In this document: in pieces, positions 7,153 to 16,102 of the stretch
How the letters are laid out: each line of letters begins with the position of its first letter
How positions within the stretch are numbered: the stretch's first letter is position 1
Translations under genes and position numbers: made by a program
The notes under the pieces: model-generated
What the model was told of the DNA's origin: nothing
Database searches by the model: none
Seen by the model: only the letters and a program-made list of their open reading frames with translations
Assembly: GCF_007989605.1 (NCBI RefSeq)
Contig: NZ_BJUL01000001.1
Location: forward strand, 124,001-188,000
Direction of reading: 5' to 3'
DNA: 64,000 bases
Source of the DNA: Vreelandella venusta
GTDB lineage: Bacteria; Pseudomonadota; Gammaproteobacteria; Pseudomonadales; Halomonadaceae

Positions 7153-8412
7153 CTAAAGAGAGAGTCGTTCGATGGAGTGAGAAACATTCTGCGCACCTTG
7201 CAAAATTTCGCTCACAATTGACTCTATTTCTTTAACACTCGTTTGACTGCTTTCACCTTGTTTGACCACTTGCTGCATTGCCTGGGTGGTGCGGGCAACA
7301 AGTGCATTATTTTCTTTTAGAACCCGAGCGATTTCGCTCACCGCTGCGCTTGATCCTTTGGCTAATTGGCGTACCTCATTTGCTACAACAGCAAATCCAC
7401 GGCCCTGTTCACCTGCTCTTGCTGCTTCTACCGCGGCATTTAATGAAAGTAAGTTTGTTTGGCTGGCAATTTGCGCGATTGATGCAGTGATTTTGTTAAT
7501 CTGTTCTGCTTGTTGGTTTAGTGCAGTGATTAGTTGCTGTGCTTCGTTGAGCGTATGGGCGGCATGCTGTGAGTCAGCAAGTACCGTTTGCAAGTGGGTT
7601 AATCCATTTTGAGCAATTCGCTCGGTTTGGCTAGATGACGCTTGGGCGTTGCTGACAGTGGCTTTAGCCGCTTCGGTTGCCAGCATTGCTTGAGTAATAT
7701 CGGTCGCAAACTTAACGATCTTTACCACCTTACCCTTGTCATCAAAGATAGGATTATAAGTAGCTTCCAGCCAAACGGTGCCTCCTTGGGCGTTTAGGCG
7801 TAAGAACTTACCCTGCTTATACTCTCCTTGGCTTAAGCGCTGCCAGAAATCTGGGTGTTCTCGGTAAAAATCATTATTGCAGAACAGTCGATGATGTTCG
7901 CCACGAAGCTTGTGCAGTGGATACCCCATTACTTGTTCAAAATTAGGGTTGGCATCCAGAATGAAGCCGTCAGTTGTGAATTCAATGACTGCCATTGAGC
8001 TATCTAGGGCTTGAAGAATGAAGCGCTCGCTAGCAGCGTTTTGGTGCTCTTTGGTCACGTCATTGGCTACTTTAAAAATCTGTACAACCTTGCCACGACG
8101 GTTCTTGATCGGTAGATAGGTGGCCTCAAGCCATACCTCTTCGCCAAGTGCGTTCATGCGCCGAAAACGCCCCTGCTGGCTTTCACCTGCTGCAAGTGAT
8201 TTCCAAAAATTATCATATTGCGGGTTAGACGTTTCTTCAGGAAAACAAAAAATACGGTGATGCTGCCCCTTAATGTCAGCCAATGAGTAACCCATAGAGG
8301 CTAAAAACGGCTCACTAGCCTCTTGGATAATGCCTTCCGATGAAAAATAGATACAAGCAGTATGTTGGGCTAGGGCGCTACGTAAGGCGTCAGAAGCGAA
8401 ATATGCGAGCAT
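7153..8412 (-). CDS. PAS-PAS methyl-accepting chemotaxis-type transducer (BdlA-like)
   Basis: Two similar PAS domains (about residues 10-115 and 130-240), each with PAC-type endings EVWLEATYLPI and TVWLEATYNPI, are followed by an MCP signalling domain whose hairpin tip reads ASQTNLLSLNAAVEAARAGE. There is no transmembrane segment, so it is a cytoplasmic sensor, probably of redox or energy state through haem or flavin. The 419-residue length and layout match Pseudomonas BdlA, a biofilm dispersal regulator; orthology is not shown. The signalling domain is short and stops soon after the tip. No chemotaxis genes are nearby. Confidence 0.88.
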   Translation of the reverse strand: MLAYFASDALRSALAQHTACIYFSSEGIIQEASEPFLASMGYSLADIKGQHHRIFCFPEETSNPQYDNFWKSLAAGESQQGRFRRMNALGEEVWLEATYLPIKNRRGKVVQIFKVANDVTKEHQNAASERFILQALDSSMAVIEFTTDGFILDANPNFEQVMGYPLHKLRGEHHRLFCNNDFYREHPDFWQRLSQGEYKQGKFLRLNAQGGTVWLEATYNPIFDDKGKVVKIVKFATDITQAMLATEAAKATVSNAQASSSQTERIAQNGLTHLQTVLADSQHAAHTLNEAQQLITALNQQAEQINKITASIAQIASQTNLLSLNAAVEAARAGEQGRGFAVVANEVRQLAKGSSAAVSEIARVLKENNALVARTTQAMQQVVKQGESSQTSVKEIESIVSEILQGAQNVSHSIERLSL

Positions 8413-8536
8413 TGGTAGTCCCTTAAATCTAGTCTGTTGTCATCTGAGAATAGCATGATAGTAGATCAGATCTTAATAAAAGGCACTCTGTTTGTAATGG
8501 TTTTGTACAAATAAATAGTATGCTAGCCTCGCCTAG

Positions 8537-9220
8537 CTATTGGGGGCATATCGGGGGAGTGCTAAGGCTAGAAAAGCCTAGTTGGGTAAACCACGCGGTG
8601 GCGTTGCCGCCTGTATTGTCACCATCGCTCATTAAGGCGATACCGTTGACTTGGCTAGGAGCGCTGCCAAAAAGAGCTTGGTAGTCCGCACGGACATCGC
8701 GTACTTCTGCCACCCATTCCCCAACGGCGCTATTGCCACTTTGCAGCGCCATCAGCTGTGCTCGGTCAGTAAAGGCATTTGGCCATGACGTACCCTGGGG
8801 CTGGGTTGAAGCCCATACGTAATTAACCGATTCGATTTGCCAGGGAAGAATGCCTGTTTTGCGAGCTACGTAAACCCTTGCAGGATAGTCATCGCCCGCT
8901 TTCGTTGTTTCATCAACGCCCGGATAGATTGAGTCTACTTGCCAGCACCAGTGAAGATAGGGCGTTGCATTTAAATCAATATCGCGTTCCAGGTAGCGTG
9001 CAGAGGCCTGGCCCTGAGCATTGGCTTCAAGCACTCGCTGGCCTGATTGCTCAACAATGGAGTAGTGTGTTTCGCCTTCGAAGCTACGGGTAGGCCAGGT
9101 CATGATTTGATTGGGGGTAAAGCGTATTTCTTGCCCGCTAGCGGTTGTGAGCAATAACGAGCTAAAAAATAGGCTCGCTAGTGCTGTTGCTTTGGTGGGG
9201 AAAGCGCTAGCGAGGCTCAT
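8537..9220 (-). CDS. DUF3047 domain-containing exported protein
   Basis: A signal peptide (LASLFFSSLLLTTASG, cleavage probably after the Gly/Gln region) precedes a DUF3047 domain recognised by YLHWCWQVDS, GDDYPARVYV and LMSDGDNTGG segments. The function of the family is unknown; it is likely periplasmic. I use the ATG at 9220, preceded by a GGTGG, rather than the longer reading from 9304. It overlaps the end of the zinc-finger anti-sigma gene and is therefore probably the third gene of a sigma/anti-sigma operon and its candidate output or sensor. Confidence 0.85.
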   Translation of the reverse strand: MSLASAFPTKATALASLFFSSLLLTTASGQEIRFTPNQIMTWPTRSFEGETHYSIVEQSGQRVLEANAQGQASARYLERDIDLNATPYLHWCWQVDSIYPGVDETTKAGDDYPARVYVARKTGILPWQIESVNYVWASTQPQGTSWPNAFTDRAQLMALQSGNSAVGEWVAEVRDVRADYQALFGSAPSQVNGIALMSDGDNTGGNATAWFTQLGFSSLSTPPICPQ

Positions 9221-9422
9221 AGCGACCACCGCTTTCTGTCGGGTTTTTTGGTGCAACGGGGTGGTACTCACCAATTTTGTGAAGCAGGTCAAATTGGCGG
9301 GCACAGGCGCGGCAGGCGCTACACATCGAGAGATGTAGGCGTAGTGCGGTACGTTCGCGGAAAGTGAGCGTTCTATCTTGCTTAAGTGACATCAAACGCG
9401 TTGCTTCACGGCACATTAGCAT
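9207..9422 (-). CDS. Small zf-HC2 anti-sigma factor-like protein
   Basis: Only 71 residues, with a ZAS-type zinc motif: an early Cys4 and H30-x3-C34-x2-C37 (HLSMCSACRAC). Such proteins bind and inhibit ECF sigma factors, often releasing them on oxidation or zinc loss. No membrane segment follows, so it is a soluble minimal anti-sigma factor. It begins 12 bp after the sigma gene stop and overlaps DUF3047, which supports one operon. Confidence 0.85.
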   Translation of the reverse strand: MLMCREATRLMSLKQDRTLTFRERTALRLHLSMCSACRACARQFDLLHKIGEYHPVAPKNPTESGGRYEPR

Positions 9423-9434
9423 CTTTATTGGCTC

Positions 9435-10004
9435 CTACTGAATCCAGCCGTTATCCAAACACGCCCTTAACCTTAACCGTGCTCGGTGTAAGATAACCCA
9501 GCAGTTAGTTTCTGTTATGTCGAGTTCCTTACAAATATCCTGTGTCGATAGCCCCATCAGCTCTCGTAAGGTAAATACCCGCGCGATACTGTCGGGTAGT
9601 GCTATTAGACAGGCATCGAACACTTGCCAGAAGCGCTGGTTCTCTAAAATATGCTCAGGTTCTCCCCAGTCGTGGGGGCGGGCGCTGGGCTGCCAATGCC
9701 CATTTGATTTGAATAGCCGGTCTAACGTGTCCTCGTCGATTGGGTCATTTAGCGGCTGCCAGCGACCCTGTTTTTTCTGCTGGCGTAGATGGTCAAGTAT
9801 CTTAAATTTCAAGATGCCGAATACCCAGGTTTCAAACTCTGAGCGTCCTTCAAATGAATTGGTTTTTTCAAACGCGGTGAGTAACGTTTCCTGAACGGCA
9901 TCTTCAGCGGCAGCACTCTCCCTAAGCTGCAAGCGTGCAAAGGCAAGCAGGCGGGGGCGTATATGACTGAAATGCTCGGCAGCTTGCTGTGAGGAGATAG
10001 GCAA
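9435..10004 (-). CDS. ECF-type RNA polymerase sigma factor
   Basis: A 189-residue sigma factor with region 2 (AEDAVQETLLTAFEK and FETWVFGILKFKILDHLR, about 32-78) and region 4 (ALPDSIARVFTLRELMGLSTQDICKE with helix-turn-helix, about 135-180), and no regions 1 or 3. The start is TTG at 10004 with AGGGA upstream; no in-frame ATG is nearby. It heads an operon with a zinc anti-sigma factor and a DUF3047 protein. Target promoters are unknown, and I could not find a convincing auto-regulated ECF promoter upstream. Confidence 0.9.
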   Translation of the reverse strand: MPISSQQAAEHFSHIRPRLLAFARLQLRESAAAEDAVQETLLTAFEKTNSFEGRSEFETWVFGILKFKILDHLRQQKKQGRWQPLNDPIDEDTLDRLFKSNGHWQPSARPHDWGEPEHILENQRFWQVFDACLIALPDSIARVFTLRELMGLSTQDICKELDITETNCWVILHRARLRLRACLDNGWIQ

Positions 10005-10050
10005 TGTGAGTTTCCCTAAGCTAAGAAACGTTAGACTTAAAGCTCAAGGA

Positions 10051-10086
10051 TCCCATCACCGCGTAAGATGCGGTGCGGTGACGGGA
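10051..10086 (-). terminator. Hairpin after isocitrate dehydrogenase gene
   Basis: A 12-bp stem with one mismatch (TCCC-TCACCGC side at 10051-10062, complement at 10075-10086) and a 12-nt loop lies just past the idh stop on the minus strand. A T tract is poor, so termination may be partial. Confidence 0.45.
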
Positions 10087-10101
10087 GAAGCACCTAAACA
10101 G

Positions 10102-11118
10102 TTAAGCCGTTAAATGCTCTACGAGCGCTTGGGCAAATGTATCGGTTGTGCCGGTGCCACCCATGTCGGGTGTCACCATATCGCGGCGTGTTTCCAGCAC
10201 CGCGCGAATTCCGTGACGAATAGCATCGCCTTTTTCGTTCATGCCTAAGTGGTCAAGCATTTGGGCGGCTGCTAGCAGCAGGGCGCAAGGGTTGGCGATT
10301 TTTTGTCCGGCAATATCCGGTGCTGAACCATGAACTGCTTCAAAAATAGCAGCCTTTTCGCCAATGTTAGCACCGGGCGCGAGGCCTAACCCGCCCACTA
10401 GTCCAGCACAGAGATCAGAAAGAATATCGCCAAACAGGTTGGTGGTGACAACGACATCGAACTGGTGCGGATTCATCACCAACTGCATGCAGGCGTTATC
10501 TACAATCATTTCCTGGAATTCGATATCGGGATACTCTTTGGCGACTTCCCGAGCGACATCCAAAAACAGGCCAGAGCTGGTTTTAATGATGTTAGCTTTA
10601 TGTACAGCGGTGACTTTTTTACGACCGTTATTTTTGGCTAACTCAAACGCATAGCGCACAATGCGTTCGGAACCCTGGCGGGTAACCTTGATGACTGAAA
10701 TGCCGGTATTGCCATCGTCAATCATCTCTTGGCCATCAGAGAGATAGGCCCCTTCGGTGTTTTCGCGCACGGTAATCATATCGATATCGTTGTAACGCGA
10801 ACGTGTGCCGGGGAAGCTAATCGCAGGGCGCACGTTGGCGTACAAGTCAAAATGACGACGCAGCTGCACGTTGATGGAGGAGAAACCCTTGCCAATAGGG
10901 GTGGTCAGCGGGCCTTTCAGGGCAATACCGTACTTCTCGATGGCATCAAGCGATTCTTGAGGAATCAGCGTACCGTGTTTTTCAAGCGCCGCCAGGCCAG
11001 CATCGATAAACTCATAATTCAGGCCGCACTCCAGCGCATCAAGTACGCGCAGGGTGGCATCCATAATTTCTGGGCCGATACCGTCGCCTTTAATCACCGC
11101 AATTGACTGACTCATCAT
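10102..11118 (-). CDS. NAD-type isocitrate dehydrogenase
   Basis: Oxidative decarboxylation of isocitrate to 2-oxoglutarate. The 338-residue chain has the beta-decarboxylating dehydrogenase pattern: IKGDGIGPEI at the N terminus, substrate-binding RRHFDLYANVRP with RENTEGAY, the metal aspartates in TNLFGDILSDL and the cofactor loop HGSAPDIAGQKIANP, whose acidic/hydrophobic residues favour NAD. Homoisocitrate or isopropylmalate dehydrogenase are relatives, but the RENTEG segment and length fit the short NAD-IDH. GAGGAG lies 6 bp before the ATG. Confidence 0.88.
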   Translation of the reverse strand: MMSQSIAVIKGDGIGPEIMDATLRVLDALECGLNYEFIDAGLAALEKHGTLIPQESLDAIEKYGIALKGPLTTPIGKGFSSINVQLRRHFDLYANVRPAISFPGTRSRYNDIDMITVRENTEGAYLSDGQEMIDDGNTGISVIKVTRQGSERIVRYAFELAKNNGRKKVTAVHKANIIKTSSGLFLDVAREVAKEYPDIEFQEMIVDNACMQLVMNPHQFDVVVTTNLFGDILSDLCAGLVGGLGLAPGANIGEKAAIFEAVHGSAPDIAGQKIANPCALLLAAAQMLDHLGMNEKGDAIRHGIRAVLETRRDMVTPDMGGTGTTDTFAQALVEHLTA

Positions 11119-11643
11119 CTATTTCTCCTCTTTGGCGGGCATATTCGGCACGTGACTATGTGTGCCGCATCAACATAAAACGTTGGCCATTGTCATCGTT
11201 TCTGGTGGCGCAATGGTACGCCACAATCAGTCGCGAGGTCACCCTGCCTAAGTAGAGGTGGGGCGTGTCAGCGCGTATTACAGTGTGGGCTACGAAAACG
11301 GCGTGAGATGCAATGCGGCTGTGGTGCTGTTAGAATACGGCGCTTTGTCGCACCTTGCTTATTGCAACCGTACAGAATATTACTTATGACTGCTTTTACT
11401 CGCATCTTTTCTGGGCTGATGACTCCGCCCTAAGTAATTCCCTCCTTTATATAAGCGCGTGACGCCTATCGCGTTATGTCGGCGCTTGTGCATCCTATGG
11501 CCGTTCATTGGCTGTTTATGCTGCCCCCGTATCTTTGTGATGCAGCACTGTTTTGACAACCTATTCGCTTAATTGCGCGTTCTCGTTTCACCTCGGTGTG
11601 GCGGTAGTGCGTAGTGTTTCACCTTCAACTATGGACTCCCTGA
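11119..11643. other. 525-bp intergenic region between idh and sulP
   Basis: No gene of normal size is found on either strand. It must carry both divergent promoters. One candidate on the plus strand is TTGCTT (11355-11360), 17 bp, TATTAC (11378-11383). A 15-codon open frame at 11386-11433 encodes MTAFTRIFSGLMTPP but has no ribosome site. A weak 6-bp inverted pair AAGCGC/GCGCTT lies around 11453-11488. I see no known riboswitch. Confidence 0.5.
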
Positions 11644-13134
11644 ATGGCACTTTTCAGTAAGCAAGAGTGGTTCTCTAACATCAAAGGCGACACGCTCTCA
11701 GGCATCGTTGTTGCCCTAGCGCTAATTCCTGAAGCGATTGCGTTTTCGATTATTGCGGGCGTTGACCCCAAAGTGGGCCTGTACGCCTCGTTTTGTATCG
11801 CGGTAGTGATCGCCTTTACTGGTGGCCGCCCAGGTATGATTTCAGCAGCTACCGGTGCGATGGCGCTACTGATGGTTACGTTAGTGCGCGAACATGGCCT
11901 GGAGTACTTACTGGCGGCCACGCTATTGACTGGGGTATTACAGATTATCGCAGGCTACTTAAAACTTGCAGAGCTGATGCGTTTTGTATCCCGTTCGGTG
12001 GTCACCGGGTTTGTGAATGCGCTAGCGATATTAATCTTCATGGCGCAACTGCCTGAGCTAACGAATGTGACGTGGCATGTGTATGCCATGACGGTAGCAG
12101 GCTTGGGTATTATCTATCTCTTCCCGTACTTACCGACGATTGGAAAGTCGGTTCCTTCTCCTCTGGTATGCATTGTGGTGCTTACCGGGGTGTATATGGT
12201 AAGCGGCATGGATATACGCACGGTAGGTGATATGGGCGAACTGCCCGATACACTGCCAATGTTCTTATGGCCTAGCGTGCCACTTAATTTAGAAACGCTA
12301 ACGATCATCTTTCCCTACGCCATCATGCTGGCGGTGGTAGGCCTTCTTGAGTCTATGATGACAGCCACCATTGTTGATGACTTGACGGATACACCCAGCG
12401 ATAAAAACCGTGAGTGTAAAGGCCAGGGTATCGCTAATATTGGATCGGGCTTATTGGGCGGTATGGCAGGCTGTGCAATGATTGGTCAGTCAGTCATCAA
12501 CATCAAGTCCGGTGGCAGGACTCGGCTCTCAACGCTTATCGCGGGTGTCGTTCTGTTGCTGATGGTGGTCTTTCTAGCTGATTGGGTCTCGCAGATACCC
12601 ATGGCTGCGCTAGTGGCAGTAATGATCATGGTATCGATTGGCACCTTTAGCTGGGAGTCGATTCGCGACCTTAAAAAACATCCGATGAGTACCAATATCG
12701 TTATGCTAGCCACCGTAGCGGTGACTGTTGGGACGCACAATTTAGCGATTGGTGTTTTTGTTGGTGTACTGCTTGCCGCCATGTTCTTTGCTAATAAGGT
12801 CGGCAACATCATGTATATCGGCTCGCAAGAAGTAGAGCCCGGTAAAGAGCGTGAATACCAAGTGGTTGGCCAAGTGTTCTTTGCCTCTTCTGAGCGGTTT
12901 ATTGCGGCCTTCGATTTTAAAGAGAGCATCGATAAAGTCACCATCAACCTTTCCCGTGCCCACTTCTGGGATATTACTGCTGTCCAAGCCCTGGACCGCG
13001 TGGTGATCAAGTTCCGTCGTGAAGGTACTGAGGTGGAACTGGTAGGCTTGAGTGAAGCCAGTGCCACTGTCGTAGATCGTTACGCGGTGCACAACGACCC
13101 CGAAGCGGTTGAGAAGCTAATGGGCGGCCATTAA
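11644..13134 (+). CDS. SulP family inorganic anion transporter with STAS domain
   Basis: A 496-residue SLC26/SulP permease: a dozen or so hydrophobic segments (about 1-380), including the conserved [20 protein letters not shown] entry helix, and a C-terminal STAS domain (about 400-490) with [20 protein letters not shown]. SulP proteins carry sulfate, bicarbonate or dicarboxylates; substrate cannot be set from sequence. In halophiles such genes are often near universal stress proteins, one of which lies 2 kb downstream. The ribosome site before the ATG is poor, and the long upstream gap suggests leader regulation. Confidence 0.93.
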   Translation: MALFSKQEWFSNIKGDTLSGIVVALALIPEAIAFSIIAGVDPKVGLYASFCIAVVIAFTGGRPGMISAATGAMALLMVTLVREHGLEYLLAATLLTGVLQIIAGYLKLAELMRFVSRSVVTGFVNALAILIFMAQLPELTNVTWHVYAMTVAGLGIIYLFPYLPTIGKSVPSPLVCIVVLTGVYMVSGMDIRTVGDMGELPDTLPMFLWPSVPLNLETLTIIFPYAIMLAVVGLLESMMTATIVDDLTDTPSDKNRECKGQGIANIGSGLLGGMAGCAMIGQSVINIKSGGRTRLSTLIAGVVLLLMVVFLADWVSQIPMAALVAVMIMVSIGTFSWESIRDLKKHPMSTNIVMLATVAVTVGTHNLAIGVFVGVLLAAMFFANKVGNIMYIGSQEVEPGKEREYQVVGQVFFASSERFIAAFDFKESIDKVTINLSRAHFWDITAVQALDRVVIKFRREGTEVELVGLSEASATVVDRYAVHNDPEAVEKLMGGH

Positions 13135-13203
13135 CCACAGCAGCGTAGTTACGCGGTAGCCAAATTCCGATACTGATATTGCGTTAATCAATACGTACGC
13201 TTT

Positions 13204-13239
13204 AACGCCGGTCACCATGCTAAGGGGCCGGCGTTTTTT
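13204..13239 (+). terminator. Rho-independent terminator after sulP
   Basis: Arms AACGCCGG (13204-13211) and CCGGCGTT (13228-13235) are followed by TTTTT, between convergent genes. Confidence 0.85.
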
Positions 13240-14230
13240 ATAGCTGGCTCGGAATTAGCTTACTGGGCACCCAGCGTATCAACGCTACCATGCCAAATAA
13301 CTCCACTAACGATTGAAAAACAATAACGACTACCGCAGCTTGCCATCCATTGGGCAGGGTAAGCGCAATGGGTAGCATGACAAACGAATTGCGCGTGCCA
13401 AAACTAAAGGCAAGTGTTCGGGCGCTGGCAGGCGGTAGTTTGAATAGACTGCCTAACGTTTTACCCAACAACCCAGCGATGACTAAAAAGCCGATAAAGA
13501 TAAACACAACTTGCCACAGCACATGGCTAAGCCCTAGCACGCTATTCACCTGCGAAGCGGCAATGATGAACACCACCAGTGCTAGCAGCGGCACTGGTAA
13601 ATAAATGAGGCAGCCCACAGAGCGTTTGATAGCTGAAGATCGCTTGGCAGCAAGCTCTGTTAGCCATGCCAAACTCAAGGGCAGCAGGATCAGTCCAGCA
13701 AACGCGCTGAGTAGGTCGGTAGAAAAAGTTAGCTGAAACCACTCGCCGCCTAAAAATAACCACAGATAAACGGGCAATGCGGCCATTTGGATGAGCAGCA
13801 GCAGTGGCGTTGCCGCAACAGCCCGGGCGGCATCGCCTTTGCCTAAGTGCGTGAAGGTAATAAACCAATCGGTGCAGGGCATCAGTAGTACTAGCAAGAC
13901 ACCCGCTATCACCGGTGGGGAAAGCGGGAGCCCCAATACAGAAACTTCTAGCACTAATAACCCAAGTAACGTAGGGATAATTATAAAGTTGCCAATTAGC
14001 AGCGCTGCCATAAAGTGTTTATCGGTAACGCTTTGCTTGATATGTAATAGCGGTATTTGCGTAAAAGTGGCGTATAGCAGTATGCCGAGTAGCGGCCATA
14101 ACAGCTGTTCAAGCGATGACGCTAGTAAGGGAGCTATCAGGCCCATCATAAGCCCTAGGCAGATAAATCCCAGGTAAACCCATGACTGCTGTCGCTCTAA
14201 CTGCTCGCGCATAAAATACCTATATTTCAA
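13238..14230 (-). CDS. ACR3/BASS-type membrane carrier (arsenic resistance-like)
   Basis: A 330-residue protein with about ten transmembrane segments of the bile acid:sodium symporter/ACR3 superfamily. The segment LLMPCTDWFITFTHLGKGD (about 116-134) matches the conserved Cys-containing MPCTDW motif of ACR3 arsenite exporters, and TLAFSFGTRNSFVMLP is the second crossover region. No arsR or arsC lies nearby, so a role in arsenite efflux is uncertain; many isolated members are annotated as arsenic resistance proteins without test. Confidence 0.8.
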   Translation of the reverse strand: MKYRYFMREQLERQQSWVYLGFICLGLMMGLIAPLLASSLEQLLWPLLGILLYATFTQIPLLHIKQSVTDKHFMAALLIGNFIIIPTLLGLLVLEVSVLGLPLSPPVIAGVLLVLLMPCTDWFITFTHLGKGDAARAVAATPLLLLIQMAALPVYLWLFLGGEWFQLTFSTDLLSAFAGLILLPLSLAWLTELAAKRSSAIKRSVGCLIYLPVPLLALVVFIIAASQVNSVLGLSHVLWQVVFIFIGFLVIAGLLGKTLGSLFKLPPASARTLAFSFGTRNSFVMLPIALTLPNGWQAAVVVIVFQSLVELFGMVALIRWVPSKLIPSQL

Positions 14231-14283
14231 TGAGCATAAAGTTAATTAGCAATAAGATTGACGAGCTGAACTTAAGACTGACT

Positions 14284-14679
14284 TTACCGGTTAGACGAAC
14301 GAGCAAGCGCTATGCGTTCTCCTAGCCAGGCCGCCAGTAACCAAAGCGGTAGGCTGATGAGCACATAAAGCAGCGCTAGCCCAGAAAGCCCTTGCTGAAT
14401 AAGGTGCAAGGTTTCCAGGCTAAAAAGTGAAAATGTGGTAAAACCGCCACAAAAGCCGGCCACTAACAGCGGCTGCCAGTGCGCAAGCTTGCCGTTAGGA
14501 AAGCGTGAGGCGGTAGCGGCAATCCAGCCGATAATGCCAGAACCCAACACGTTAACCAGGAGCGTGGCCCAAGGGAAGTGGCCGCCAAATGCTGCCAAAG
14601 ATACGAGAGATACCCCGTAACGAAGGGCGCTGCCAAGCCCGCTACCTATTCCGACGGCTAGGTAGGCTTGCCAGCTCAT
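14284..14679 (-). CDS. crcB: Fluoride channel subunit CrcB/Fluc (second of pair)
   Basis: A 131-residue four-helix Fluc protein that lets fluoride leave the cell. Conserved features: GSALRYGVS in helix 1, PWATLLVNVLGS in helix 2 (pore Asn) and GFCGGFTTFSLFSLE in helix 3 (Phe box and the TTFS sodium site). Its ATG overlaps the stop of the upstream crcB by four bases (ATGA), so the two are translationally coupled. Confidence 0.93.
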   Translation of the reverse strand: MSWQAYLAVGIGSGLGSALRYGVSLVSLAAFGGHFPWATLLVNVLGSGIIGWIAATASRFPNGKLAHWQPLLVAGFCGGFTTFSLFSLETLHLIQQGLSGLALLYVLISLPLWLLAAWLGERIALARSSNR

Positions 14680-15062
14680 AGCAGCAACTCCTTAGCTAAC
14701 AGCCAACCGAACATGGCCATCACCATGCCGAGCACTATGGTTGCGGCAATATTTAAAGCGGCACGCAGCGCTTGGCCGCTTTGCCACAGCTCAATAGTTT
14801 GTAAGCTGAATGACGAAACGGTGGTATAGCCACCTAGCAAGCCTGCAACAGCAAAGAGCCACACTGGCTGTACGGTTGGCACTCCGTAATAACCAAGTAG
14901 CCCGCCCGCTATAAACGCACCGCTGGCATTCACCAGCAGGGTACCCCAGGGGAAGGCTTTGCCCAGCAGATGGGCGATCAGATTAGAAACGGCATAGCGT
15001 CCTATGCCGCCCAATGCGCCGCCAAGTGCTACCAGCAGTATGCTCGCGATACCATTCCCCAT
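14676..15062 (-). CDS. crcB: Fluoride channel subunit CrcB/Fluc (first of pair)
   Basis: A 128-residue Fluc protein with GGIGRYAVS, PWGTLLVNASGAF and GLLGGYTTVSSFSLQT motifs. In this copy the phenylalanine of TTFS is Val (TTVSSFS). Paired, divergent crcB genes usually form heterodimeric channels with one subunit retaining each pore; the sequence difference between the two copies fits this. No fluoride riboswitch (crcB motif) is visible in the 167 bp upstream. Confidence 0.92.
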   Translation of the reverse strand: MGNGIASILLVALGGALGGIGRYAVSNLIAHLLGKAFPWGTLLVNASGAFIAGGLLGYYGVPTVQPVWLFAVAGLLGGYTTVSSFSLQTIELWQSGQALRAALNIAATIVLGMVMAMFGWLLAKELLL

Positions 15063-15229
15063 CGTGACTCCTTAACTGGCCGCGTTGATAGGCCGCTAAG
15101 TGTACCACCCAGGCTATAACGATAGGGGGATCAGAAAGAACGCGTTAAGGTGTCGCTGGTCAATAAGTTCGTGTAAAAAAGAATGAGAATAATAAAAACC
15201 TTAACGCACCCGCTCAAGGAGTCGCTTTT

Positions 15230-16084
15230 ATGTCTGATCGTGTGTTCGCCGCTATTGATGGGTCTCAATATTCAGAAAGTATCTGTGATTATGCTGTCTG
15301 GGCCGCCCAAGCGCTTGATGCGCCATTAAGCTTTATTCATACCCTGGATAACCACTCCCAAGTGGCGGAGCCTGACCTAACCGGTAATTTAGGTTTAGGA
15401 ACCCGAGAGCATCTGCTTGAAAAGCTTTCGGATATTGAAGAGCAGCGCGCGAAAGTTGCCCGTGAGCAGGGGGGCTATATGCTCGATGCGGCAAAGGCAC
15501 GTGCAATGGCAGCCGGTATTGCGGATCCACTCTGCCTTCAGCGTAACGGCACGTTGGTAGAGACTCTGGTTGAGAATGAAAAGGAGATGCGCCTACTAGT
15601 ATTAGGCAAGCGTGGTGAAACTGCGCATCAAGCCAGTGGCCATCTAGGCTCTAACCTTGAACGCGTCGTGCGTGAGCTGCATCGCCCACTATTGATGGTG
15701 CCTAAGCAGTTTACACAGCCGAAAAACGTGATGATGGCGTTTGATGGCAGCAAAACAGCTCGCAAAGGCATTGAGATGCTGGCCAAAAGCCCGCTCTTTG
15801 AAGGTGCTGCCTGCCATGTCGTGATTGTGGGCGCTGAGACGGCAGAAAACCGATCGCAGCTTGAGTGGGCAATCGATCTCCTTGAATCTACAGGCCACCA
15901 CGCTGCAGGCGCAATTCGCGCTGGTGAAGTGGAAGAAACCTTGCGTGCTTACAAGCAGGAGCACGGTATTGACCTGCTGGTCATGGGGGCCTACGGCCAT
16001 TCGCGTATTCGTCACTTGTTAGTGGGCAGCACGACGACCGCCATGCTGCGTAATGCCCATTTACCGGTGCTTATTCTGCGTTGA
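15230..16084 (+). CDS. Tandem-domain universal stress protein
   Basis: Two UspA domains in one 284-residue chain (about 1-155 and 160-284). The second retains the ATP-binding pattern G-2x-G-9x-G-S (GAYGHSRIRHLLVGS); the first has a one-residue longer version (GKRGET...GSN). Such proteins support survival in stress and sometimes regulate transporters. CAAGGAG lies before the ATG. The next gene, 18 bp downstream, is a broken DksA/TraR-type gene that was probably in the same operon. Confidence 0.92.
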   Translation: MSDRVFAAIDGSQYSESICDYAVWAAQALDAPLSFIHTLDNHSQVAEPDLTGNLGLGTREHLLEKLSDIEEQRAKVAREQGGYMLDAAKARAMAAGIADPLCLQRNGTLVETLVENEKEMRLLVLGKRGETAHQASGHLGSNLERVVRELHRPLLMVPKQFTQPKNVMMAFDGSKTARKGIEMLAKSPLFEGAACHVVIVGAETAENRSQLEWAIDLLESTGHHAAGAIRAGEVEETLRAYKQEHGIDLLVMGAYGHSRIRHLLVGSTTTAMLRNAHLPVLILR

Positions 16085-16102
16085 GGTCTCTAGGAGACGC
16101 AG

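Noticed and set aside
15063..15229. Fluoride riboswitch upstream of crcB pair
   Set aside because: The conserved pseudoknot core pattern is not seen on the minus strand.
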